Source: Vibrio ouci (GTDB taxonomy: Bacteria; Pseudomonadota; Gammaproteobacteria; Enterobacterales; Vibrionaceae). From it: a stretch of DNA of 64,000 bases. How positions within the stretch are numbered: the stretch's first letter is position 1; each line of letters begins with the position of its first letter. The notes under the pieces are model-generated. The model ran no database searches. It was given only the letters and a program-made list of their open reading frames with translations, and was not told where the DNA came from. The stretch is taken from NCBI RefSeq assembly GCF_004551525.1, contig NZ_SATR01000022.1:17114-81113 (forward strand), in the 5' to 3' direction. A program made the translations under genes and the position numbers. Below, piece by piece: positions 21,468-30,420 of this stretch.

Positions 21468-22721
21468 CTACTTACTTTCGTTGTAAGCTTTCTCAACTTC
21501 TTCAGCGATGATCTTAATGCCTTTTTGCATCATCTCATCATCTTGAACGTAGTTCATACGTAGACATTGGTGAGCATGATCCCAATCGTCTTCTTGGCCA
21601 ATAAAGAAATATTCACCAGGTACAATTAATACCACGCGTGCTTTCAAGCGAGCATACAGTTCCATGGTTGTGATTGGCAGTTCGTCAAACCAGAGCCATA
21701 AGAAAATCGCCCCTTCCGGCTTATGGATACGGAAGCGAGGGTCTGAAATGGCATCTTGCAGCAATTCGACCGCGCGTAATGATTTCTGCTTATAGAACGG
21801 CTTGATCACATCAGAGCTCAGCTTTAATAGATCGCCTTTACCGATAATATGATTGGCTAGAGCTGGACCAAGGCTACCCGGGGCTAAGCTGATAATACCG
21901 TTCATATTGGTCATAGCTTGAGTCACTTCTTCGCTAGCAATCACGATACCGCAGCGCACGCCTGGCAGACCAAGTTTAGATAAGCTCATGCATAGAATCG
22001 TGTTCTCATTCCAAAACGGCTGCACATCTTCAAAGATAATATTTGGGAATGGCAGGCCGTAGGCATTATCAATGATCAGCGGAATATTGTTTTCACGTGC
22101 CAGCTTATCCAACTTATGGATCTCTTCGTCCGTCAGCACGTTACCGGTTGGGTTGGTTGGGCGAGAGGCACAAATCGCGGCAACCGAGTCATCGACTTTA
22201 AGCTGTTCAAAATCAACGTGGTATTTAAACAGGCCGTTATCAAGTAGTTCGATTTCTGGGTGGTAGGAAACGAAGATATCTTCATCAATTCCAGCATCGC
22301 CGTAGCCAATATATTCAGGGGCGAGTGGCAGTAGAATCTTTTTTTGTGAGCCATCTGGTTGTTGACCAGCAAGCAGGTTAAATAGGTAGAAAAATCCACT
22401 CTGGCTGCCGTTGGTTAAGCTGATGTTCTTTTCTGAAATATCCCAGCCATAGGTATCTTTCAACAGCTTGGCGAGTGCTTTTACAAAGGCATCTTTGCCT
22501 TGCGGTCCATCATAGTTGGCCATCGCGGAGACGAGCTCTCCACTGGCGAGCATATCCTCACTGGCTTGGCGAAAGTAGTCGAGCATGGCTGGAATGGCGG
22601 CTGGATTGCCTCCGCCGAGCATGATGGCACCAGGAGTGCGTAGACCATCATTTAAATCATCCATTAGTTGGGTGATGCCTGAATACTGATTAAATTTTTC
22701 ACCAAATTTTGAGAACTGCAT
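21468..22721 (-). CDS. avtA: Valine-pyruvate aminotransferase (transaminase C)
   Basis: The product is 417 aa, a fold-type I PLP enzyme. The PLP lysine is in CMSLSKLGLPGVRCG, and the conserved Asn and Tyr positions are in RPTNPTGNVL and IIDNAYGLPFPN. It converts 2-ketoisovalerate plus alanine to valine plus pyruvate, an alternative route to valine beside IlvE. It faces ibpA convergently and stands alone. The starting MQFSKFGEKFNQYSGI matches the family N-terminus. Confidence 0.94.
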   Translation of the reverse strand: MQFSKFGEKFNQYSGITQLMDDLNDGLRTPGAIMLGGGNPAAIPAMLDYFRQASEDMLASGELVSAMANYDGPQGKDAFVKALAKLLKDTYGWDISEKNISLTNGSQSGFFYLFNLLAGQQPDGSQKKILLPLAPEYIGYGDAGIDEDIFVSYHPEIELLDNGLFKYHVDFEQLKVDDSVAAICASRPTNPTGNVLTDEEIHKLDKLARENNIPLIIDNAYGLPFPNIIFEDVQPFWNENTILCMSLSKLGLPGVRCGIVIASEEVTQAMTNMNGIISLAPGSLGPALANHIIGKGDLLKLSSDVIKPFYKQKSLRAVELLQDAISDPRFRIHKPEGAIFLWLWFDELPITTMELYARLKARVVLIVPGEYFFIGQEDDWDHAHQCLRMNYVQDDEMMQKGIKIIAEEVEKAYNESK

Positions 22722-22851
22722 TACTTGTTGTACCTAATTCATTATTGTCATTGCTTTATGTATAGAACAGTCAGTGCGTTGCTGACCAATAGAGTAATCC
22801 CTGAACATACCTTAATGTGCAAATAGAGCAAAGCGAGAATTAGTATTGAGT

Positions 22852-22881
22852 GAAAAAAAGCCAACATCGTGATGTTGGCTT
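22852..22881 (-). terminator. Terminator of the alpha-amylase gene
   Basis: AGCCAACATC (22859-22868) and GATGTTGGCT (22871-22880) form a strong stem, followed on minus by seven Ts. It lies 35 bp after the amylase stop. Confidence 0.9.
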
Positions 22882-22914
22882 AGTGAAAAAACGGGCTAAT
22901 ACCGATCTGCGTAC

Positions 22915-25002
22915 TTATTGCGAGCCTGTGTAAACCACGAGCACCTTGTCATCTTGATAGCGGCGCTCGAAGGCGTAGTAACCTTGTTGGTGGCGGGTAA
23001 TGTGTTCGCCCTGAGCGACAGCAGGATGGCGTTGTCTAAATTGTCCAAGCTTTTGCCAGTGTTCGAGCAGTTGCTGGCGCTCACCGGTTATCTGATTCCA
23101 TGGCATATCTGAACGCGTCCCTTGATGAGGATCTGAACCGGTCGGGCCAAAGTCACGTGCGATCTCATCGCCGTAATAAATCTGAATTGCGCCGGGTGCC
23201 AGCATTAATGCGTTGGCAGCGCGAACTTGCTGTTCAATGGTTTTGGCTCGGCTACCCCAAAACAGAGAGGTATCGTGAGATGACAAGTAGCTTAAGACGT
23301 TAAAGCTACTGTCTTGATTGATTCGCTCTGCATAGCGCTGGTAATCACGGTCGAGGTCAGCAAAGCAGCTTAGTGCTTTCGGTGCGACATCGCCTTGGAA
23401 TTCAAAGTTGATGATCGAATCAAAGCCGTGGTCGAAATAGGGGCTCTTAACCACACTATGCGCCCACACTTCACCTGTCATCCAGAATGGTAAATCATCG
23501 AGCGCTTTGTCTGGATTGTTTTGCTTCCACTCCGCGAGCGCTGCTGTCGATTCGAGTTTTAGCTGTTGCCAAGTTTCAAACTCGACATGCTTGGCGGTAT
23601 CGACTCTAAAGCCATCAATGCCATATTCTCTAACCCAATCAGATAGCCAGGTAATTAAGTGCTGTTGGGGTGTTTGGCTGACATCCTGTGCGTTAGTCGA
23701 TTTATTGCGATAGAAATTGGGCAATCCAGTAGCTTGCCCAGACTCTGTTTTGATATCCGGTAAATGTGCCAATGACATGGTGCGGTCGTTATAGCCGGGC
23801 TGGTCATAATCTCCAATATCGGTGCGAATCCAATCTTTGCCCCACCATTTTTGCCACGCCTCACCATCACGGTAGTTAATATAGTCATTAAAGCTGTGCC
23901 AGTTTTGACCTTGCTTTGGTGTCCAGTCCGTCCACTGTTCACCGAGAATATCTAGCGCTTCTTGATCATCTAAATACAACTGGCCAAAATTGAACGCCTG
24001 CATATCGGCTAATGTTGCATAACCCGTATGGTTGAGCACCACATCCCAGATAATACGAATCCCTTTTCTGTGTGCAGTATCGATTAAGGTTTTAAGCTCT
24101 TGTTCAGTGCCCATATTGGAATCAAGTTTAGTCCAATCTTGGTGGTAATAACCGTGGTAACCATAGTGTTTGAAATCACCATTGCTACCGCCGCCTACCC
24201 AGCCATGAATTTGCTCTAATGGAGAGGTGATCCACAGTGCATTCACACCTAACTCTTCAAGATAATCTAACTTTTCGGTTAACCCAGCCAGATCGCCGCC
24301 ATGGAAGGTGGCGATCTCTTTATCGCCATCATTGCTGCGGCCATAACTATGGTCATTGTTTGGATTGCCGTTGTAAAAGCGGTCCGTCATAACAAAATAG
24401 ACCGTCGCATTATCCCAACTAAACGCTGTAGATTCTGGCGATTCCACTTGCTCTAGTAACATCACGCCTTGGCTCATTACACCCGCTTTTAAGCTTACTT
24501 TGCCGTTGTTGACGATAGCTTGTTGACCGGTTAAGGCATCGCGAATGGTGCTGCCATTAGCGAAGGTCGAGGATACATCAATGCTAGTGGGTTGATCACT
24601 CGCAACAGGACATTGATAACGAGCAATCGCGTCCGCTTTAGGTTTCACTTTAACGGTAAGCTGGTTGGAGTCTCGGTTGAGAATAAACTGGTAGGTATTG
24701 GCACGGAATACTCGCATCGGGATCGCGGCAGAATCAGCACAGTTATCAAGCGTAAGTGCTTTATTGAACTTGATGCGCGCGGCATCTTGCAGTGCGTAGC
24801 GACTGCCACAACTTTGCTGGTGGTCTGCGATAGAGAGTGAGTAACTGCCTTTGGTCAGTGTTTGCTCAGCAATAAGTAGGCCGTCACCTTGCTGCTCAAA
24901 CGTGGCCTGCGAATCTCCAATAGTTAGGGTCAGAGCATTATTGGGTGTTTGGGTGCAAGCGGCTAAAAGAGATGCTGATAGGGCTAAAATAGACTTTTTC
25001 AT
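22915..25002 (-). CDS. malS: Lipoprotein alpha-amylase (GH13, MalS type)
   Basis: The product is 695 aa. It begins MKKSILALSASLLAACTQTP, a lipoprotein signal with lipobox LAAC, so it is probably anchored to a membrane facing the periplasm or surface. GH13 motifs are present: DVVLNHTG near 319-326, nucleophile Asp near 467 in GFRVDTAKH, acid/base Glu near 510 in TGEVWAH and Asp near 576 in LSSHDTS. An N-terminal beta domain (about 20-180) precedes the barrel, as in E. coli MalS, which is soluble periplasmic. It should cut maltodextrins or starch. I see no MalT box upstream. Confidence 0.85.
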   Translation of the reverse strand: MKKSILALSASLLAACTQTPNNALTLTIGDSQATFEQQGDGLLIAEQTLTKGSYSLSIADHQQSCGSRYALQDAARIKFNKALTLDNCADSAAIPMRVFRANTYQFILNRDSNQLTVKVKPKADAIARYQCPVASDQPTSIDVSSTFANGSTIRDALTGQQAIVNNGKVSLKAGVMSQGVMLLEQVESPESTAFSWDNATVYFVMTDRFYNGNPNNDHSYGRSNDGDKEIATFHGGDLAGLTEKLDYLEELGVNALWITSPLEQIHGWVGGGSNGDFKHYGYHGYYHQDWTKLDSNMGTEQELKTLIDTAHRKGIRIIWDVVLNHTGYATLADMQAFNFGQLYLDDQEALDILGEQWTDWTPKQGQNWHSFNDYINYRDGEAWQKWWGKDWIRTDIGDYDQPGYNDRTMSLAHLPDIKTESGQATGLPNFYRNKSTNAQDVSQTPQQHLITWLSDWVREYGIDGFRVDTAKHVEFETWQQLKLESTAALAEWKQNNPDKALDDLPFWMTGEVWAHSVVKSPYFDHGFDSIINFEFQGDVAPKALSCFADLDRDYQRYAERINQDSSFNVLSYLSSHDTSLFWGSRAKTIEQQVRAANALMLAPGAIQIYYGDEIARDFGPTGSDPHQGTRSDMPWNQITGERQQLLEHWQKLGQFRQRHPAVAQGEHITRHQQGYYAFERRYQDDKVLVVYTGSQ

Positions 25003-25156
25003 AGAATCTTTCCCGAATATTTACGCTGTTTATAACAAAACAGTGCCACTACAATCCGAGTGATGATCCTACTGGTGGGCGAATTTATCCCTACACAATT
25101 TTATAGAGTTCACAAAACGCATTTTTAGCCTTAATCGCCAATAAAAAGTCGCTAAT

Positions 25157-25186
25157 AAAAAAGGGAAGCTCAATGCTTCCCTTTTT
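25157..25186 (-). terminator. Terminator of glyQS
   Basis: AAAAAAGGGAAGC / GCTTCCCTTTTT with a TCAAT loop, 20 bp after the glyS stop. The flanking A and T runs let it work in either direction. The rest of 25003-25156 holds only the leader of the amylase gene. Confidence 0.9.
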
Positions 25187-25206
25187 CTAATACCTTACAA
25201 CGGTGA

Positions 25207-27273
25207 TTATTTCTGTAGTAGAGAAATATCCGCAATCTGAAGGAACAGGTTACGTAGGTTGTTAAGTAGCGTTAGACGGTTCTTCTTCAGAGCTTCGTCG
25301 TCTGCCATTACCATTACGTTATCGAAGAATGCATCAACAGGCTCACGTAGACCCGCTAGCTTGCTTAGCGCCTCTTGGTAGTTACCTGTAGCGAACGCTG
25401 GCTCTAGTGCTTCTGTCATTACTTCAACGCTTTCTGCTAGTGTTTTCTCTGCGTCTTCTTGTAGAAGTGCAAGGTCGATGTCTGCAGCTAGTTCACCGTC
25501 GAATTTCGCTAGGATGTTACCTACACGCTTGTTCGCAGCGGCTAGTGCTTCAGCGGCTTCTAGCTCGCGGAAGTGAGATACCGCTTTCACGCGCTGATCG
25601 AAGTCTGCTGGTTTGGTTGGACGGTTAGCCAGTACAGCTTGGATGATATCCACGCTGAAGCCTTCGTCTTTGTACCATGCATTGAAACGACCAAGCATAA
25701 ATTCAATAACATCAGTTTCAACGTTGTCGTTAGTCAGGCGGTCAGCAAACAGAGACTTCGCTTTTGCGATTAGGTCTGTTAGGTCTAGGTTGTAGCCGTT
25801 TTCTACGATGATACGTAGTACACCTAGAGATGCACGACGTAGAGCGAATGGGTCAGAACCTTTTGGAGCTTGGCCAATACCGAAGATACCTACGATAGTG
25901 TCTAGCTTGTCTGCCATTGCTACAGCAGATGAGATACCTGTGCTTGGTAGGTCATCACCGGCGAAACGAGGCATGTACTGCTCGTAAAGCGCTAGTGCAA
26001 CTTGCTCGTCTTCACCATCGTGAGTCGCGTAGTGCATGCCCATTACACCTTGAGTATCGGTAAACTCGAATACCATAGATGTCATTAGGTCACACTTAGC
26101 TAGAAGACCAGCACGCTTAGATTTTTCAACGTCAGCATCGATCTGCTCAGCGATGTAGCCAGCAAGTTCAGTAATACGGTCAGTCTTGTCTTTGATAGTA
26201 CCAAGCTGCTTCTGGAAGATAGCTTGCTCTAGCTCAGGTAGACGGTCGATTAGAGGACGCTTACGGTCAGTGTTGAAGAAGAATTCTGCATCCGCAAGAC
26301 GTGGACGTACAACCTTCTCGTTACCTTCGATTACGTAGCGAGGCTCTTTTGATTCGATGTTTGAAACGAAGATGAAGTTAGGCAGTAGCTTCTTGTTGTC
26401 ATCGTAAACAGGGAAGTACTTCTGGTCACCTTTCATGGTGTAAACCAGAGCTTCAGAAGGTACTTTTAGGAACTCTTCTTCAAACTTCGCAGTTAGGACT
26501 ACTGGCCACTCAACCAGAGAAGTCACTTCTTCTACTAGGTCATCTTCTAGATCTGCTGTACCACCAACCGCTGCTGCTGCTTTTTGCGAGTCAGCAAGGA
26601 TGATCGCTTTACGCGCTTCGTAATCTGCCATTACTTTACCGCGCTCTTCTAGGATCGCTGGGTATTGCTCTGCAGATTCGATAGTGAACTCTTGCTCACC
26701 CATGAAGCGGTGACCACGGATAGTGCGGTCTGATGCTACGCCTAAGATCTCACCTTCGATAAGGTCAGTGCCCATTAGCATAGTTAGCGTTTTAACCGGG
26801 CGGATAAACTGAGTTGTCTTGTTACCCCAACGCATTGGCTTAGCGATAGGCAGGTTACCTAGTGCTTTTGCTGCCAGCTCAACAACGATTTCAGACGTTG
26901 CTTGGCCTTTTACTTCCTGTTTGAACAGCAGCCATTCGCCTTTGTCTGTGACTAGACGGTCAGCTTGCTCAACAGTGATGCCGTTACCACGAGCCCAGCC
27001 TTGAGCCGCTTTAGTTGCATTGCCGTCAGCATCGAATGCGACAGAAACTGCAGGACCACGCTTCTCAACCACTTTGTCTGCTTGGCCTTCAGCTAGCGCT
27101 GAAACCTTAAGTGCTAGACGACGAGGAGCGGCGTACCATTTCACACCTTCATGTGCTAGGTCTGCGCCTTTTAGCTCAGCTTCGAAGTTTGCTGCGAACG
27201 CTTCCGCTAGAGTGCGAAGTTGCGTTGGTGGTAGCTCTTCCGTGCCCAGTTCAATTAGAAATTCTTTAGCCAT
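25207..27273 (-). CDS. glyS: Glycyl-tRNA synthetase beta subunit
   Basis: The product is 688 aa starting [20 protein letters not shown]. The ATG at 27273 has GGAG 9 bp upstream and lies 2 bp after glyQ; the longer frame to 27318 would overlap glyQ and lacks support. The beta chain carries the HD-like and C-terminal anticodon-binding (DALR-type) regions and binds tRNA-Gly, while the alpha chain holds the catalytic core. The enzyme is an alpha2beta2 tetramer. The length matches the E. coli protein (689 aa). Confidence 0.97.
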   Translation of the reverse strand: MAKEFLIELGTEELPPTQLRTLAEAFAANFEAELKGADLAHEGVKWYAAPRRLALKVSALAEGQADKVVEKRGPAVSVAFDADGNATKAAQGWARGNGITVEQADRLVTDKGEWLLFKQEVKGQATSEIVVELAAKALGNLPIAKPMRWGNKTTQFIRPVKTLTMLMGTDLIEGEILGVASDRTIRGHRFMGEQEFTIESAEQYPAILEERGKVMADYEARKAIILADSQKAAAAVGGTADLEDDLVEEVTSLVEWPVVLTAKFEEEFLKVPSEALVYTMKGDQKYFPVYDDNKKLLPNFIFVSNIESKEPRYVIEGNEKVVRPRLADAEFFFNTDRKRPLIDRLPELEQAIFQKQLGTIKDKTDRITELAGYIAEQIDADVEKSKRAGLLAKCDLMTSMVFEFTDTQGVMGMHYATHDGEDEQVALALYEQYMPRFAGDDLPSTGISSAVAMADKLDTIVGIFGIGQAPKGSDPFALRRASLGVLRIIVENGYNLDLTDLIAKAKSLFADRLTNDNVETDVIEFMLGRFNAWYKDEGFSVDIIQAVLANRPTKPADFDQRVKAVSHFRELEAAEALAAANKRVGNILAKFDGELAADIDLALLQEDAEKTLAESVEVMTEALEPAFATGNYQEALSKLAGLREPVDAFFDNVMVMADDEALKKNRLTLLNNLRNLFLQIADISLLQK

Positions 27274-27275
27274 GA

Positions 27276-28214
27276 TTACTTCTCCTCGCCTTGAACTTTT
27301 TGTTCTTGGGTACGACACATAGGGAAGCCAAGCGCTTCACGTGATGCGTAGTATGCTTCAGCAACTGATTTAGTCAGGTTGCGGATACGAAGGATGTAAC
27401 GTTGGCGCTCTGTAACAGAGATAGCTTTACGCGCATCAAGGATGTTGAATGCGTGACCTGCTTTTAGAATGCGCTCGTAAGCTGGAAGCGGAAGTGGCTT
27501 CTCTAGCTCAAGTAGTTCTTTACACTCTTTCTCGCACTGGTCGAAGAAAGTGAATAAGAAATCTACGTCAGCGTGCTCGAAGTTGTAGGTTGATTGCTCA
27601 ACTTCGTTTTGGTGGAAGATATCACCGTAAGTCACGTTGCTACCGTCTGGTGCCACGTTCCATACAAGGTCGTAAACTGAGTCTACTTCTTGAATGTACA
27701 TTGCTAGACGTTCGATACCGTAAGTGATCTCACCAGTAACAGGCTTACACTCAAGGCCACCAACTTGCTGGAAGTAAGTGAACTGAGTTACTTCCATACC
27801 GTTTAGCCATACTTCCCAACCAAGACCCCATGCGCCTAGCGTTGGGTTTTCCCAGTTGTCTTCGACGAAGCGAATATCGTGAACTAGCGGATCGATACCA
27901 AGAACTTCAAGTGAGCCTAGGTACAACTCCTGAATATTATCTGGAGAAGGTTTTAGGGCTACTTGGAATTGATAATAGTGCTGCAGACGGTTCGGGTTTT
28001 CACCGTAACGGCCATCGGTAGGACGACGTGAAGGTTGAACGTAAGCTGTCGACATTGGCTCTGGGCCAAGTGCACGTAGACATGTCATTGGGTGAGAGGT
28101 GCCCGCACCTACTTCCATATCTAGAGGTTGAACAATAGTACAACCGTTTTGTGCCCAGTAATCCTGCAGCGCGAGGATCATTCCCTGGAAGGTTTTGATA
28201 TCGTATTTTTGCAT
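27276..28214 (-). CDS. glyQ: Glycyl-tRNA synthetase alpha subunit
   Basis: The product is 312 aa starting [20 protein letters not shown], the class II catalytic subunit. A frame extends to 28271, but the family always starts at MQ(K/R)(Y/F)D, so the ATG at 28214 is used. No good ribosome binding site precedes it, which is notable for a tRNA synthetase. It is the promoter-proximal gene of glyQS and lies divergent from mneA across the gap that holds the mneA riboswitch. Confidence 0.97.
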   Translation of the reverse strand: MQKYDIKTFQGMILALQDYWAQNGCTIVQPLDMEVGAGTSHPMTCLRALGPEPMSTAYVQPSRRPTDGRYGENPNRLQHYYQFQVALKPSPDNIQELYLGSLEVLGIDPLVHDIRFVEDNWENPTLGAWGLGWEVWLNGMEVTQFTYFQQVGGLECKPVTGEITYGIERLAMYIQEVDSVYDLVWNVAPDGSNVTYGDIFHQNEVEQSTYNFEHADVDFLFTFFDQCEKECKELLELEKPLPLPAYERILKAGHAFNILDARKAISVTERQRYILRIRNLTKSVAEAYYASREALGFPMCRTQEQKVQGEEK

Positions 28215-28407
28215 AGTAATTCGCGCAATTCTTTGAGTAAAAGGTCTGTCTAAAACAGAGAAAAATAACAATCAAGTATACCCAGATATTTGGCATGGGA
28301 GTAGCGCTAATCTTGATTAATTCGTAGGCGAAAATCTCCTTTAGTGGAATTTTTCCGACTTATCTAACCAAATTCTCTTAAAAGGGAGTTTATTTGCAGT
28401 TTGGCGG

Positions 28408-28436
28408 TTGAGAATCATCCTTGAGCTGGTTAGAAT
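28408..28436 (+). promoter_or_regulatory. Promoter of the mneA riboswitch transcript
   Basis: TTGAGA (28408-28413), 17 bp, TAGAAT (28431-28436). The predicted start near 28443 coincides with the first base of the riboswitch P1 stem, which supports both calls. Confidence 0.75.
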
Positions 28437-28440
28437 CACA

Positions 28441-28655
28441 CCGTCTTTGGGGAGTAGCTTACCTATTTATCAACACTGGGATAGTAGGTTCGTCTGTCAA
28501 CATAATTGATGCAAAATCATCATGGCATTCGAGACCCAATATCGGCGCACAATAACAACATGCCGATGTGGTTTAGCAAGACCTTAGACAAATCATCATG
28601 AACCGGGGTGGGGCATGAGGTTTGTCTTTGGTTAAATATAATATTCCCGCCCCAT
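28441..28655 (+). ncRNA. yybP-ykoY manganese riboswitch upstream of mneA
   Basis: The aptamer hallmarks are CTTTGGGGAGTAGC near 28445-28458, GTCAACATA near 28495 and GCAAGACCTTAGAC at 28576-28589. P1 is GTCT (28443-28446) with AGAC (28586-28589). The same 3' strand, extended as AGACAAA (28586-28592), can pair instead with TTTGTCT (28621-28627). Further down GGGTGGGG (28606-28613) pairs with CCCGCCCC (28646-28653), ending 2 bp before the GAAGAG site of mneA. The family senses Mn2+. A translational switch is inferred because no U run follows. Confidence 0.9.
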
Positions 28656-28667
28656 GAAGAGCATGTC

Positions 28668-29222
28668 GTGAGCGTTTTAGCTATCTCAATCACCACCGTC
28701 GCACTGGCGGAGATCGGTGATAAAACTCAATTACTATCACTTTTACTAGCCAGTCGATACCGCAAACCAATCCCTATTATTGCTGCAATTTTTCTTGCCA
28801 CTATTGCTAATCATGCCTTAGCTGCATGGCTTGGTGTGGTTGTCGCAGATTACATGACACCTGAAACCTTGAAATGGGTGCTGGTGGTCAGTTTTATTGC
28901 CATGGCGGCTTGGGTACTGATTCCTGATACGTTGGATGATGACGAACAGATTTCCAATCGTGGCCCGTTTATCGCTAGTTTTATTGCATTCTTCGTTGCA
29001 GAGATTGGCGATAAGACTCAAATCGCGACCTCGATTCTGGGTGCGCAGTATGCTGATGCGTTAACTTGGGTGATTCTTGGCACCACCATCGGTATGTTGT
29101 TGGCCAATGTTCCTGTGGTACTGATTGGTAAACTTTCCGCGGATAAAATGCCACTGGCTTTGATTCGAAAAGTCACGGCTTTGTTGTTTGTCGCTCTGGC
29201 GATTGGCGCTGCGGTACTGTAG
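28668..29222 (+). CDS. mneA: Manganese exporter of the UPF0016/GDT1 family
   Basis: The product is 184 aa from a GTG start (MSVLAISITTVALAEIGDKT), chosen because GAAGAG lies 6 bp upstream and the 20 extra codons back to 28608 would be encoded by the riboswitch expression platform. It has about six membrane segments in two repeats, each with the family's metal motif EIGDKT (about 15-20 and 114-119). The Vibrio member of this family is a Mn2+ exporter (MneA, from memory of V. cholerae), and the Mn riboswitch directly upstream supports the same role here. Confidence 0.92.
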   Translation: MSVLAISITTVALAEIGDKTQLLSLLLASRYRKPIPIIAAIFLATIANHALAAWLGVVVADYMTPETLKWVLVVSFIAMAAWVLIPDTLDDDEQISNRGPFIASFIAFFVAEIGDKTQIATSILGAQYADALTWVILGTTIGMLLANVPVVLIGKLSADKMPLALIRKVTALLFVALAIGAAVL

Positions 29223-29383
29223 CCAAAAGCTGCGATTACGATGTTAAATATCAATAACTATCGATGAAATCGCGTTAGATCAAACTCTGACTTAAATTCG
29301 AACTGATACGTGATCGCTGACATATTAGTGTCATAGTTGTCATGGTAATTTAACCTTGTGGATGATAGCGAGAGGGCAAGGTT

Positions 29384-29644
29384 ATGCTTACACGTTATAT
29401 GGGGATGACCCCTAAGAGTCAGAGTTATTTGTTCACCTTCGGCTTGGCGCTATGCCTATTGGCAATGGTGCTAACTGATATGTGGCTACCGATAGTCGCA
29501 GGGTCGTTTATTTTGACTGGATTGACGGTTGAAGCTTGGATCCGCGTCGCGCATATTATTCCTATGCATGAAGAGATGCGCACGATGAGAAAACAGCTCA
29601 ACAAACTGCAAAGCGAAGTCCGCACCCTCGAATATGATGAATAA
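29384..29644 (+). CDS. Small membrane protein of unknown function (86 aa)
   Basis: I do not recognise a named family. Two hydrophobic segments (about 15-32 and 34-52) form a membrane hairpin, and a charged C-terminal tail (about 60-84, EEMRTMRKQLNKLQSEVRTL) has a heptad pattern suggesting a short coiled coil facing the cytoplasm. A weak GAGGGCAAGGTT leader precedes the ATG, and a good terminator lies right after the stop. It is a single-gene unit between mneA and tusA. The coding call rests on leader, terminator and composition. Confidence 0.75.
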   Translation: MLTRYMGMTPKSQSYLFTFGLALCLLAMVLTDMWLPIVAGSFILTGLTVEAWIRVAHIIPMHEEMRTMRKQLNKLQSEVRTLEYDE

Positions 29645-29678
29645 AAAAACGGCCGCCATCTGGCTGCCGTTTTGTTTT
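29645..29678. terminator. Bidirectional terminator between the 86-aa membrane protein gene and tusA
   Basis: AAACGGC (29647-29653) pairs with GCCGTTT (29666-29672), with inner GCC/GGC pairs; an A run lies on the left and a T run on the right. It serves both convergent genes. Confidence 0.88.
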
Positions 29679-29690
29679 CTCAGGCAGAGA

Positions 29691-29939
29691 TTACTCCATG
29701 CCTTTCTTGATTAGGTACTGAAAAGGTAGCTCTTCAGTTTGAGAATCTATCAGTTGATGATCCATAAAGCGGCAAAAACTAGGAATGTCGCGTGTCGTCG
29801 ATGGATCATCGGCTTTCACAAGCAACACTTCTCCATCCTGCATATTTCGAATTGTCTTCCTGACCATCATAACTGGCTCTGGGCAGCGTAATCCTTCTGC
29901 CTCTAAGGTTTTGTCTGCCTGCTGTGGATTGAATGTCAT
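29691..29939 (-). CDS. tusA: Sulfur-carrier protein TusA
   Basis: The product is 82 aa with the SirA/TusA signature [19 protein letters not shown]; the sulfur-carrying cysteine is Cys19. TusA takes persulfide from IscS and passes it to the TusBCD-TusE relay for 2-thiolation of U34 in tRNAs, the same wobble base that MnmE and MnmG modify. It stands alone between convergent and divergent neighbours and shares the terminator at 29645-29678. Confidence 0.93.
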   Translation of the reverse strand: MTFNPQQADKTLEAEGLRCPEPVMMVRKTIRNMQDGEVLLVKADDPSTTRDIPSFCRFMDHQLIDSQTEELPFQYLIKKGME

Positions 29940-30073
29940 GGTCGTATCTTTGGTTACTCAATTTGGCCTAGATAATACTAGTGAAGAAAAAATATTCAAT
30001 AACCCCTTGGCAAAGTGAACAATTTGTTTTAACTTAGTTAACAAGTTGGTAACAATTAACAAGGAAAGCAAGT

Positions 30074-30265
30074 ATGTTGACAGCTCTAGATCGTTTAACC
30101 ATCTATTCCGTGCTGTGTTTTATCTCTTTTTGCGCCCTTGTTTTACGTTCACCAGCAGAATCGTCCTCGTTTATGCCATTGCTTGGTATGGGCGCGACGG
30201 TTGTAGGGATTTGGCTTGAGATGCATCGCTGGCCGAGCGCATCTGAAGAACAAGAGAACGGATAA
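30074..30265 (+). CDS. Small membrane protein of unknown function (63 aa)
   Basis: The product starts MLTALDRLTIYSVLCFISFC and has two hydrophobic segments (about 8-25 and 33-49) with a short charged tail ending SEEQENG. A clear AAGGAAAG ribosome binding site lies 6-7 bp before the ATG, and a strong terminator follows. No family is recognised. It sits between tusA (divergent) and a LysR gene on the same strand. The case for a real gene is the leader, terminator and membrane-protein composition. Confidence 0.68.
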   Translation: MLTALDRLTIYSVLCFISFCALVLRSPAESSSFMPLLGMGATVVGIWLEMHRWPSASEEQENG

Positions 30266-30341
30266 TAGCACTTCCAACTGTTATCTGTTTTTACCACTAC
30301 GCTCAACTACATTCCGACACTATCCCCAGTTTTCTTGGGCT

Positions 30342-30368
30342 TCCCCGCTGAAAAGCGGGATTTTTTTT
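30342..30368 (+). terminator. Terminator after the 63-aa membrane protein gene
   Basis: CCCGCT (30344-30349) / AGCGGG (30354-30359) with a GAAA tetraloop and eight Ts. Confidence 0.9.
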
Positions 30369-30420
30369 GCCTGAAAAAGGTACAATCAAGTTAATCCCTT
30401 ATAGAAATTAGTGGCTCAAC

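Noticed and set aside
25040..25100. Possible MalT box before the lipoprotein amylase
   Set aside because: GGATCA and GGGATA occur but not the GGATGA/GGAGGA core, so maltose regulation is not supported from sequence.
28608..28667. Extra 20 codons at the N-terminus of mneA
   Set aside because: They are encoded by the riboswitch expression platform, are not membrane-like and lack a ribosome binding site; the GTG at 28668 has GAAGAG upstream.
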